Shown piece after piece: positions 9,641 through 19,043 of a DNA stretch of 64,000 nucleotides (its first letter is position 1; the number at the start of each line of letters is the position of its first letter). Under the pieces are notes generated by a model that had not been told where the DNA came from, did not search any database, and saw nothing but the letters and a program-made list of their open reading frames with translations. Where the stretch lies: the NCBI RefSeq assembly GCF_050947335.1, contig NC_134997.1, positions 2,728,001 to 2,792,000 on the forward strand, in the 5' to 3' direction. The position numbers were made by a program, and so were the translations under genes. Source of the stretch: Megachile rotundata (lineage: Eukaryota > Arthropoda > Insecta > Hymenoptera > Megachilidae).

Positions 9641-11295
9641 CCGAGTCGATGTTTCACCGGCCTTCCTAAATCGCTGCGGAGCGGGCAGCAGAATTCGTTC
9701 TTGCACTCGGAGGCACGGTGCCCGGTTCCGCCACACGCGTGGCACCTATCCGATCGGTCCACTTCGCTTTTGCATTTCTGCTTTTCCACCGCTTCAATCT
9801 TGTTAGCCGCTATCAGCGGGCACTTTAACTAGACCGCGCCTAAGCCGTTCGCCCACTGTCGGGCCTTGCCGACTTTAACGTCCGCCGGGTCACACTCTCC
9901 GGTAGCCGCCACTGCAGCCACCACGCGCTCAGGCGTCACTGAATCATCAAGTCCGAGCAATCTCAGCTCCACGGATCTCACTCATTGGTCCTTCATCTCA
10001 ATCATTGGTTGGACTGGGCCCTGACTCTTGTGCGGTGGTGGAGCTATTGATCTCGAGCACCTGTCGATTATAAGCTATCAAGCTCAGGCGCGGCGTAGCG
10101 GCATCAGGCCAATTATGCTCAACTAAACAATAAACTTTCTTTCCTAAATCACGGCCGCCAGCTGTTCGAATCGCTGCTCGAACTTTTGCATCAGTCCCGC
10201 TATAAGGGAGTACAAGGCCGCCGTTTCACCTGACCCTGGTGCTGTCGTGACCTATGTTCGCGGCTCAGGCAAGGCTTGTTGCTGAGGCAGAAGCTGCGGC
10301 TCTTGAATTTTCTCCTCCACTCCTTGCGTCGGTTCAGCATTCATGTCTTCCTGGACCGTCTCAACCGTCGTCCGGATCTCCTTCTCACTTTCCTCGATCC
10401 TCCTCTTCGCATGCTCGACTTTCTCCGAGGATGAGGACAGTCTGCGCAACCTTTTCCTTCGGGCGGCCGATCCGGTCGGGGTGTCCGGAGTTTGTACACC
10501 CCCGCCTCCGTTCGTTGGTCCTGCAGGCCTTCCTCTCCATGCCGCCATCAGCTGCTGCAGCATCTTCACGTCCCTGCGAAGTCTGTTTTTCTCATGCTGA
10601 GCCGACACTAGCTCACTTCGGAGTATATGGATCTCCTCATCTTTCTCCTCCTCCGTAATATTCGTCAATCTCTTGCCCAGCTCCGTCGTGTACGCCTCAG
10701 TATAGTTGGCAGATTCGTGGAGCTTCCTCACGTAAAGCCCCTTTAGGTTGGTGGACTTTTCCACTACCAACCTCACCTCCTCGACCTTCGCGCGCACCTG
10801 CGCCACCAGGTCGCCTACTGAGAGGCGCTTCGCCTCTTTGGCGATGTCCCTGATGTCGGGCAGAGGCAGATTGCCCCTACTCGACTTGGAGGCCTTCCTG
10901 TCTGAAGTTTCCTCTTTGGCCAGGGCCAGCTCGCGCAGCACCGCTATTCTTTTTTCGGCCATTGCGACCTCCTCCACCTGGAGGTTAATGGCCTTCCTCC
11001 TCTCTCTGTTGAGGCGCACGAGATCGTCCAGCGTTTCCCAGGACGTTCCTGCCTCTCCCCGTGTCAACGGCCCCCTGGACTGGATGGCGACCGTCGCCGC
11101 TCCCGATGGCCTCCCCCCTCTTCGTCGATCGAGGGCCCAACCCGTCATGAACCGACATAACAGAGGAGTCGCTCCTCTCAGTGTCCTCTTCCCTGCCACT
11201 AGGCAGTCCTTCTTGCCGGGGCCCTCTTCTTTGCTTCTCCAGACGATGCGGTAGATCTCCGGGCAGCCAACTTGCCCCCAAGCTCCACTGCTCAC
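9505..11295 (-). pseudogene. Remnant of R1-type ORF1 (gag-like nucleic-acid-binding protein)
   Basis: Minus strand in two readable parts. 11295-10252 has a coiled-coil-rich N-terminal half: TNLKGLYVRKLHESANYTEA aligns with SNLKGTSVRQLRLSSNYIEG in the intact element at 27.5 kb, followed by an RKRLRRLSSSSE basic/serine patch. 9789-9505 keeps the zinc-knuckle region, CHACGGTGHRASEC and a following CPLRSDLGRP block. The section between (about 9800-10250) is degraded. It belongs with the ORF2 remnant as one dead element of about 2.9 kb, a different subfamily from the 21.8-28.9 kb copy. Confidence 0.7.
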
Positions 11296-11455
11296 GGTGA
11301 AGCTCTACTAGCGCTCCTTAGCGTCCTCTTCTCTTCAGCTAGGGGCACCGCCCCGGAGACATACACTAGCGACTCCTCACTGAACACATCGCCTGCCGGA
11401 GTCGTGGACGCAGCTTGCCCTTCCTGAGCCTCGGAGCGCGGCGCCTGTAGTATTG

Positions 11456-11715
11456 TTGGATTCCGGGAGAATTAACAACACACTTTATTTTAAGAAAACT
11501 CGAACAGCTTTATTGGGTCGACTAACAATAAGTACTAGACTCTTTCTGAACCTTTCTAAACATTGCGAGGTTTATATACACTATTGCTGAAGATAGGTTG
11601 AAGTAGGAACGGTGGTCAAGGGACAGTATGACTCAGGATGGGTGCGAAATCCAGGATGAGTAAGGAGTAGAAATCGTTTAGATTAGTATGTTTGTTGGGG
11701 ATGAGTCTGTAGTGT
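11456..11715 (-). repeat. Truncated LTR-like repeat, relative of the solo LTR at 29.68 kb
   Basis: Shares TGTTGG, TTTATT near the start, then GGTGGTCAAGGGACAG, GACTCAGGATGG, GATGAGTAAG and GGGATGAGTCTGT with 29680-29994 in the same orientation. The second half is missing; family B repeat begins soon after. AATAAA lies on the minus strand near 11490, fitting an LTR read in that direction. Confidence 0.6.
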
Positions 11716-11744
11716 TTGCTATCTTATTTGTATATTTTTACTAT

Positions 11745-11995
11745 CTTTATACCAACGTTATATCGACAGCATCGATATATTTGTTCACGACGACGATCGG
11801 CCGTTATATTCGAAGCTGTCGCTCACGCTGTCGCGCGACCGGTCTATACGCGCTCTCATTGGTCAGTGTTTTTCATTAATAATTCAAAAACTAAGCTTTA
11901 ACCAGCATTTTGGTAAAGGAAAAAGTTGTTCAGAATCACTCCAGCTACCACCCCCTAAAATTATGCCCACCAGTAGCCGAACACCCTGTATAAAC
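11745..11995 (+). repeat. Dispersed repeat family B, copy 2
   Basis: Longer copy: TTGTTCACGACGACGATCGG, ATTCGAAGCTGTCGC, CTCATTGGTCAGTGTTTTT, then AACTCAAAAACTAAGC-type sequence, AAAGGAAAAAGTTGTTCAG, AATCACTCC, and the CACCCTGTATA terminus at 11983-11993. No coding capacity. Confidence 0.8.
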
Positions 11996-12382
11996 TCTTA
12001 CGTCTACTTGCTCTGGTAGTTGATATCCACATTTTGTATTAACATTTTATTACCGAATTAACAATGCGAAATGATGTCCGTTATTAAGAATACGTCGACG
12101 AAATACCAGTTCATTATAATTTTGTATTATTACTTATAATTCCTTAATAAAACGATTAACACTTTGCCGTCCGCGCGTCTCGCAAAAAATCCGCTTGGCG
12201 CCGGCACCGCTAATTAGGATTATGTACTTGGCTTATCGCCGGCCGTTCTTGAGATTCTCGCGAGATTGTAAATTATTCAATTTTACGAATCTTATCGATA
12301 GTTCTAGCCCTGTCCCCCTACTTTCATGAAATTCCGAAGATATATATACGTAAATAAATACAAAATTTGTTTGTTCTATATA
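11996..12382. other. Intergenic; one possible piggyBac-like end
   Basis: TTAA at 12156-12159 is followed by CACTTTGCCGTCCGCG, which resembles the terminus of TTAA-inserting MITEs, but no matching inverted end was found nearby. Nothing else recognised. Confidence 0.35.
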
Positions 12383-12690
12383 CAGTAAAGACTGGATAAC
12401 TGCGACAAACGATGGACTGGATAACTGCAACGTTACTATCCCCACCACTTAGGGGGATCCCCCTTGAATTTTGACACTTGACGAGCGAGCAGCGTATGTA
12501 ATGTAATCCGAACCGGCGTATCGATGTGACAACACTAATGCAACAGTAAAACTTTTTTATTTTTTGTTTTTACTAAATATTACTTTTACCAATGTAATTG
12601 TGAAATTCTCCTGATCAAAATAAGACCAAACACGGCATAATTTGAACAACATTTGTTTATGTAGTAATATTGTTTGTTTTTTCGAGTGTA
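12383..12690 (+). mobile_element. Pogo-like element, left end only
   Basis: Begins CAGTAAAGACTGGATAAC after TA, then a subterminal TATCCCCACCACTTAGGGGG block and ACTAATGCAACAGTAAAACT, AAATAAGACCAAACACGG further in. The same ordered blocks occur in the complete elements at 40309 and 51243. The right terminus was not found, so length is approximate. Confidence 0.5.
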
Positions 12691-13438
12691 TGGAGGCGTG
12701 ATTTTGTATGGAACCAAAAGACTATTACTCGTCAGACTTCTCTAAAAATTTAATTTTAAACAGCCTCACTCGTTCGCTCTCTGTCCTTTCCTACGTTTAG
12801 CGGTCGACGCGAGCCAAATGTAACGACTCAGGAACCTAAGTTCAGATAGTTACTAGCGCTAAGAAGGTAAAGAGCGGCTTTTACCAATTAAACGACTCGT
12901 TTTGGAAAATAACTAAATCTAAAGATTGTGGGATTCGTGTGGTGTGCGGTTAAGGAGTGAAATCCACAGGTCAATATCTTTCAACAATAAGGGTTTATTC
13001 AATAAAATAACGCAGATGATGAATTTAACAAATAACAAGTAACAAATAACAAAATATGAAAAGTATACTGGTTTGATTAAAGAAACTAGAATAGACTTGA
13101 TATAATATTAATAATAGAAATAACAGAACTTGGCAAATTGAGCAATACGTAATAGATAATTATGAATCTAACTAAATGACTCTCGCTAGGTAATACTTTA
13201 TATTAGATCGTACCTAAGTCTGTTTTCGGATGAAGCTAACTTCGCTTTTATATAATTAATTGAATTCGATATGCTATATTATTCAGTTCTCGTCTTGAAC
13301 GCTATCGCAATTACAAAGTTTATATTGATTAATACGTTTATAATTTATATAATGAAAAGTCTTTTACGAAATTATTAATACTAGCGCGTGATAGTCTACC
13401 GCAGCGAGGAACACGACCTAAGTGTGATTCTCTAAGTG
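12691..13438. other. AT-rich flank of the large palindrome
   Basis: No coding sequence. From about 12930 it reads TGTGGTGTGCGGTTAAGG, then CAATAAGGGTTTATTCAATAA, which looks like the end of an LTR or other retroelement leader, but I found no second copy. The stretch 13040-13400 is low-complexity A/T sequence. Confidence 0.35.
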
Positions 13439-13690
13439 TACCTAAATACGCTTTCGCAAAGTTAGACAGATTAATGATTTTATCTGATATCTAACGCGGT
13501 GTAGTCGACTACTGAGATTACGCTGATGACAGAACAATATTCTTTTACTAATTCAAAATTCAAAATTTGTTTGAATCTAAATGAATTATTACCTCGGAAC
13601 AATTACTCTTGTATAATTTGACTCGACAACTAATTGTACATGACCCTTTTCGTCAAAACGAACACTGATAACCAAAACCAGATCGCTTAA

Positions 13691-14075
13691 TTGGGGAGCC
13701 TGCGTTAGCTAGCTACTAGAACGACCCAACGATACAGGAAAAGGGTGAACAGTATAAGTTGACAGGGTAGCAAATCAATTGATTCTAATATAAAATCGTA
13801 ATTGCTGAACTGCCACCCAAAATACACGGGCTTCAGAGACCAAGCCGCTCAAATGGGGAGCCTGCGTTAGCTAGCTACGAAACGACCCAGAGCGAGCTCC
13901 GAGAATCTGATGGCGCGTTAGCAATCCGATGTAAAATCAAATATGAGTAGCTGAGAGCTATCCTTTCGATATCTTAGCCTTTCTTGGCGCAAAGTATAGC
14001 ACTCTCCTAACGGAGTTTCAGATACGAGACCGTTTGAATGGGGAGCCTGCGTTAGCTAGCTACTAGAACGACCCA
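13691..14075 (-). repeat. Three copies of a conserved 38-bp motif, left arm
   Basis: Copies at 13691-13738, 13852-13889 and 14038-14075. On the minus strand each reads TGGGTCGTTC(TAG)TAGC, TAGCTAACGCAGGCTCCCCA, followed by a looser AAGCGGTCTGGT-like tail. Spacing is about 160 and 185 bp. The motif is almost invariant while the sequence between copies differs, so it has been conserved or copied selectively. Confidence 0.9.
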
Positions 14076-14234
14076 CGACCAAGTATCCAAATGGCGTATA
14101 CCCGCTTTACCAGTCAAGTATTAAGATTCGTTGCGGCTCTTGACAGCGAAAACTGTTCCGGTTATACTTATCTGAAGACTTCTAGCTGGCTCGACTTCGA
14201 AAACTGTTCTGCAATTTTGGCGAGCTCCGCTCGG

Positions 14235-14243
14235 CCTTTTATA
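14235..14243 (-). promoter_or_regulatory. TATA-like box, left arm
   Basis: Minus strand reads TATAAAAGG followed by CCGAGCGGAGCTCGCC. It lies about 160 bp upstream (in that direction) of the first conserved motif copy. The mirror copy is at 15852-15860, so the two would fire away from each other's arm. Inference from sequence only. Confidence 0.4.
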
Positions 14244-15066
14244 CTCGCCAGTCTGGCGAATTCTCGGAAAACCCCCATAACGTCGAAATATATAATTGTC
14301 TTATAAATTCGTAATTAGACATTAATTGTACAAACGAACGGTTTAATTACATTATAAATATCGCATTCTACATTATGGTTTACATTTCTGATATAAAAAT
14401 AGTAATTTAATAGTGTTTTAATGAAATTGCATTTTCTATCTCTTTCTATACGCTGTGCACGACTTCTATACGGATCGGAGCTAAATGTATAAGCATAGGA
14501 TGCTTCGAGAATATTCCATTGAATAATATTATAATTTACAACATATATTGCAATAAACTAACGTTTGACTTTAATTCTGGATAACATAATATTAGTACGC
14601 TTGATATGTAGTAACTGATTTGTTTAGCTAATAGTTTTTGATAATTAATAATATCGCAATTGTAAAATGTATTTCTATCCTTCTCTAAGACTACGCGAGA
14701 ATTCCAGGAAATTCGGGGCGAGCTTCGCGGCACGTAGGCACATCGCATTACGGAATTTCCCATATAGAATTATACATTTATTCGAATGACTATAAAATAA
14801 TACATTAATTTTGTTTTTAATTGTTCTAACTTAACTTGATTGTCTTTGTAAATTACATTATCCTTTCTAAATTGAAAATATAAAATTAATTATTGAAAAT
14901 AAAATAAATATATATGTATTGGTTACCGACCGCTGAACTGAATACATAAGGTAATTGGTATATAATGTACTGTCGGTAATAGTCTATTATTGTCGGTAAC
15001 TAACTATTCTCACAGTGGGTAATGAAATTGAGCATAGGACTGTCATATATGAAAAAAAAACTCTTC

Positions 15067-15194
15067 CCGGGATGTTACACAAATGTAAACAAGGAATCGA
15101 CACCTCGACTCGATAACTGCAACGCTTGTTCCCGATTTTGTTACAGTTATCAAGTCGAGGTGTCGATTCTTTGTTTGCATTTGTGTAACATCCC
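15067..15194. repeat. Central near-perfect hairpin
   Basis: GGGATGTTACACAAATG, TAAACAAGGAATCGACACC, TCGACTCGATAACTG on the left pairs with CAGTTATCAAGTCGAGG, TGTCGATTCTTTGTTTGCAT, TTGTGTAACATCCC on the right, around a loop of about 24 bases. Its centre (about 15,131) is about 75 bp off the centre of the larger palindrome, so it is a separate nested foldback, perhaps a MITE. Confidence 0.8.
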
Positions 15195-15851
15195 TGAAGA
15201 ATTTTTAAACTTTTATTGCAGTGTCATTTCTTCAATTATCGACTGTATTTCACCCTTACCGACCGCGACATTAGACAAATCGAGTATCATAAGAATTCAA
15301 TAAACTGTCGGTAATAAATATATAATTCTATAAGGAAAATTCCGCAATGCTATGTGTTTACGTGCCGCGAAGCTAGCCCCGAATTTCCTGGAATTCTTGC
15401 GTTGCCCTAGAGAAGGATAGCAATACATTTTACAATTCAGACATTATTAATTATTAAAAACTATTAGTTAAACAAATCAATCAATACAGATCGAGCGTAC
15501 TAATATTATGTTATTCGGAACTAAAGTCAAACGTTAGTTTATTGCAATATATATTGTAAATTATAATATTATTCAATGGAATGTTCTAGAAGCATCCTAT
15601 GCTTATACATTTAGCTCCGATCCGTATAGAAGTCGTGCGTAGTACATAGAAAGAGATAGAAAATGCAATTTCATTAAAACACTATTAAATTACTATTTTT
15701 ATATCAGGAATATAAATCATTATGTAGAATGCGATATTAATAATGTAATTAAATCGTTTGTTTGTACAATTAATGTCTAATTATGAATTTATACGATAAT
15801 TATATATTTCGACGTTATGGGGGTTTTCCGAGAATTCGCCAGGCTGGCGAG

Positions 15852-15860
15852 TATAAAAGG
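15852..15860 (+). promoter_or_regulatory. TATA-like box, right arm
   Basis: GAGTATAAAAGGCCGAGCG, mirror of 14235-14243. A transcript starting about 30 bp downstream would run through all three motif copies at 16020-16405 toward the Copia LTR. Confidence 0.4.
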
Positions 15861-16019
15861 CCGAGCGGAGCTCGCCAAAATCGCAGAACAGTTTTCGAAG
15901 TCGAGCCAGCTAGAAGTCTTCAGATAAGTATAACCGGAACAGTTTTCGCTGTGAAGAGCCGCAACGATTCTTAATACTTGACTGGTAAAGCGGGTATACG
16001 CCATTTGGATACTTGGTCG

Positions 16020-16405
16020 TGGGTCGTTCTAGTAGCTAGCTAACGCAGGCTCCCCATTCAAACGGTCTCGTATCTGAAACTCCGCTAGGAGAGTGCTATA
16101 CTTTGCGCCAAGAAAGGCTAAGGTATCGAAACGATAGCTCACAGCTACTCACATTTGATTTTATATCGGATTGCTAACGCGCCATCAGATTCTCGGAGCT
16201 CGCTCTGGGTCGTTTCGTAGCTAGCTAACGCAGGCTCCCCATTTGAGCGGCTTGGTCTCTGAAGCCCGTGTCTTTTGGGTGGCAGTTCAGCAATCACGAT
16301 TTTATAATTAGAATCAATTGATTTGCTACCCTGTTGGACTTACATTGTTCACCTTTTCCTGTATCGTTGGGTCGTTCTAGTAGCTAGCTAACGCAGGCTC
16401 CCCAA
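16020..16405 (+). repeat. Three copies of the conserved 38-bp motif, right arm
   Basis: Copies at 16020-16057, 16206-16242 and 16368-16405, mirror images of the left-arm set. The middle copy in both arms carries the same variant (GTTTCGTAGC in place of GTTCTAGTAGC), so the arms share history unit by unit. Confidence 0.9.
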
Positions 16406-16666
16406 TTAAGCGATCTGGTTTTGGTTGTCAGTGTTCGTTTTGACGAAAAGGGTCATGTACAATTAGTTGTCGAGTCAGACTAAAAGAGTAACTGTTCCGA
16501 GGTAATAATTCATTTAGATTCAAACAAATTTTGAACTTGAATTAATAAAAGAATATTGTTCTGTCATCAGCGTAATCTCAGTAGTCGACTACACCGCGTT
16601 AGATATCAGATAAAATCATTAATCTGTCTAACTTTGCGAAAGCGTATTTAGGTAAACTTTCACCTT

Positions 16667-16889
16667 CGTTGGAGTTTCGACTCAAGAGGTTGCAGATGTT
16701 TGTTTTTCACCATGGGACCCATAGGGTCTATAGACTCGTAACGGATTTTTCCTTCGACGAGTTTTTCTCATTCTTACAGTTTTCTTTGATGAGTAAAGAC
16801 ATACCTTTCAGTGCTTAAGAAGTATAATTAAAGTTTCTGATAAAATATAATTCAAGCGTATTACTTTATCTCACCGCCTATTTCCTATA
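16667..16889 (+). repeat. Probable 5' LTR of the Copia element
   Basis: Inferred from position: it begins GTTGGAGTTTCG and ends TCACCGCCTATTTCCTATA directly before the primer-binding-like site. The lack of a 3' partner means its limits cannot be checked by LTR comparison. Confidence 0.5.
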
Positions 16890-16904
16890 GGTTATGGTGC
16901 CCAG
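16890..16904 (+). promoter_or_regulatory. Copia-type primer-binding site
   Basis: GGTTATGGTGCCCAG resembles the GTTATGGGCCCAG site used by Copia elements, which prime from an internal fragment of initiator tRNA-Met. One or two changes from that form. Lies immediately after the LTR end, as expected. Confidence 0.6.
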
Positions 16905-17075
16905 TACAGTTTTGTGCTACCTGTGTTAGTGTGAGATAGAGTGAAAAAAACAATAAGACTATAAAACAATAAGACTATAATTTTTTTTTGTGTTTCTGTA
17001 TTTTTCGTGTGTGCGTGTGACTAGGTTATTATTAATATATCTTTAGTGTATAGTTAGAGGTAATATTAAAAGACA

Positions 17076-19043
17076 ATGGAAGGTTTTAACATGAAGAGAA
17101 ACATTAAACCATTTGACGGTGAAAAATACAGCGTCTGGAAATTTAGAATTCGCGCTTTATTAGCCGAACTAAATTTAATAAGTGTTATCGACAATGAAAT
17201 TCCGGATATGATTAGTGAAGAGTGGGTTAAAATGGATAGAACTGCTAAAAATATAATAATAGAATATTTAGCAGACTCTTTACTTGGTTTTGTGCAAACG
17301 GAAAACAGTGCTAAAGAAGTGTTTCGGAATTTGGACTCTGTATACGAGCGGAAAAGTGTTGCTACACAATTATCGTTGAGAAAACAATTATTAACCTTAA
17401 AATTACAAAGTGATGCACCGTTGATAAAACATTTTACCATTTTTGATAATTTGATTTCGGAATTATCAGCAGCGGGTGCGAAATTGGAAGAAATAGACAA
17501 AGTGTCACATCTTTTATTGACGTTACCTTCGTGCTACGATGGTATAATAACAGCAATAGAGACTTTATCGGAAGACAATTTAACTCTAGCATTTGTGAAA
17601 ACTAGGCTTTTAGACCATGAAATCAAATTAAATAGTGAGAACCGTGACACGAGTTTAAAAGTGTTACAGGCCACAAAAGGACAATCAACGAAAAGGAAGA
17701 GTTTTGAAATATGTAACAATTCGAAGAAGCAATGCAAAAATTTTAAAAATAAGCCGTGGTTTTCAAATAATAAAAATACGGAACAAATAATTAAGTGTCA
17801 CCAATGTGGAAGAAAAGGACACATAAAAAAAGACTGTTTTTATTATAAGAGGGCGCAAAAATACAGCGCAAATAATCAGAATAAAACGGCCCAAACTACT
17901 CAAATAATAAAACCGTCAACTTCTAAAGAACATAATACCTCACAATCTAGTACATCAGGATTTGCGTTTATGACCGGAAATTATTCAAATGAGACAATAG
18001 CAAAAGACAATAAAATAGTTTTCATTCTTGATTCCGGCGCATCTGACCATCTGATTAACCGTGAGGATCTAGCAAAAAATTTCACAGTTTTGGACAAGCC
18101 AATAAAAATTTCTGTGGCGAAGAATGGCACGTACATTGAAGCGGTCAAAAAGGGATCAATGGAGGTTATAACTAACATCGGCATTCGAGGAACCATTGAC
18201 GACGTCTATTACTGCCCCGATGTTCCATACAATTTACTGTCGGTTCGGAAAATTCAGCAGACCGGGATGACCGTTACCTTTGACACCAGTGGAGTAAAGA
18301 TAAGTAGAAGTGGTAAAATAATTATGTCGGGTAAGCCACTGAATAATTTATCAAGTATAGAATTTGTAGTTAAAACAAATATGATACATTCTGTTGCTAA
18401 TATAAATATTTGCAATAAAGATGATTACGATTTATGGCATGAACGATTAGGCCATATTGGAAAAAATAAATTTCTTGAATTAAAGAATAAAGAAATGTTT
18501 GTAGACATAAAGCAAATAGAAAAAGTAACTGTAAATGATAAATTATGTGAAGCTTGTATAAATGGCAAACAAACTCGATTACCATTCAGAAAAGCAAAAG
18601 ATAAAAGTTATGTAAAAAGACCATTGTTTAATGTACATTCAGACGTTTGCGGTCCTATCACTCCTTCGACAATAGATAACAAAAATTATTTTGTTCTGTT
18701 TGTTGATGAAATCACTCATTATTGTGTTACATATCTTATTGCGCATAAATCTGATGTATTTTCAATTTTTCGAGATTATGTCGCAAAGAGTGAGGCTCAT
18801 TTTAATTTAAAAATTGTAAATTTATATTGTGATAATGGGAGAGAATATTTGTCAAACGAGATGAAGGAATATTGTGTTGAAAAAGGTATTAGTTACCACT
18901 TAACGGTTCCACGTACTCCACAGTTAAATGGTGTGTCGGAACGTATGGTAAGGACAATAACTGAGAAAGCTCGTGCTATGGTAGCCGGAGCAAATTTAGA
19001 AAAGGTTTTTGGGGTGAAGCTGTCCTTACTGCTACGTACCTGA
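17076..19043 (+). CDS. Copia Gag-protease-integrase, frameshifted end
   Basis: 655 residues from an ATG in a purine-rich context. N-terminal gag domain (KPFDGEKYSVWKFRI) is of the retrotran_gag type. A zinc knuckle CHQCGRKGHIKKDC lies near residue 240. The aspartic protease motif FILDSGASDHLI is near 315. The integrase zinc finger has H-x-H from HERLGH near 455 and C-x2-C from CEACINGKQ near 490. The integrase core acids sit in VHSDVCGPI, YCDNGREY and NGVSERM (about 520, 585, 617). The frame runs out at 19043 with LSLLLRT; the normal continuation is in another frame from about 19012, so a one-base change there separates it from the downstream part. Confidence 0.9.
   Translation: MEGFNMKRNIKPFDGEKYSVWKFRIRALLAELNLISVIDNEIPDMISEEWVKMDRTAKNIIIEYLADSLLGFVQTENSAKEVFRNLDSVYERKSVATQLSLRKQLLTLKLQSDAPLIKHFTIFDNLISELSAAGAKLEEIDKVSHLLLTLPSCYDGIITAIETLSEDNLTLAFVKTRLLDHEIKLNSENRDTSLKVLQATKGQSTKRKSFEICNNSKKQCKNFKNKPWFSNNKNTEQIIKCHQCGRKGHIKKDCFYYKRAQKYSANNQNKTAQTTQIIKPSTSKEHNTSQSSTSGFAFMTGNYSNETIAKDNKIVFILDSGASDHLINREDLAKNFTVLDKPIKISVAKNGTYIEAVKKGSMEVITNIGIRGTIDDVYYCPDVPYNLLSVRKIQQTGMTVTFDTSGVKISRSGKIIMSGKPLNNLSSIEFVVKTNMIHSVANINICNKDDYDLWHERLGHIGKNKFLELKNKEMFVDIKQIEKVTVNDKLCEACINGKQTRLPFRKAKDKSYVKRPLFNVHSDVCGPITPSTIDNKNYFVLFVDEITHYCVTYLIAHKSDVFSIFRDYVAKSEAHFNLKIVNLYCDNGREYLSNEMKEYCVEKGISYHLTVPRTPQLNGVSERMVRTITEKARAMVAGANLEKVFGVKLSLLLRT

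Larger units (their letters stand above)
13439..16654. repeat. 3.2-kb palindrome (inverted repeat with arms of about 1.5 kb)
   Basis: 13439 onward (TACCTAAATACGC) pairs with sequence running back from 16654 (GCGTATTTAGGTA). Pairing holds across both arms with scattered differences; paired coordinates sum to about 30,100, so the centre is near 15,055. Divergence between arms shows it is not a simple recent or technical mirror copy. A separate tighter hairpin sits near the centre. Each arm holds three copies of a conserved motif and one TATA-like box. No protein-coding content was recognised and the element type is unknown. Confidence 0.9.

Noticed and set aside
13691..16405. The repeated 38-bp motif as a tRNA-like or Pol III promoter unit, or as CRISPR repeats
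   Set aside because: No A/B box pair and no cloverleaf; spacing is irregular (160 and 185 bp), copies are in a palindrome, and there are no cas genes. Eukaryotic context.
13439..16654. Palindrome as a pure assembly mirror artefact
   Set aside because: Arms differ at many scattered positions and by small indels, which a simple mirror join would not produce. Read support would still be the final test.
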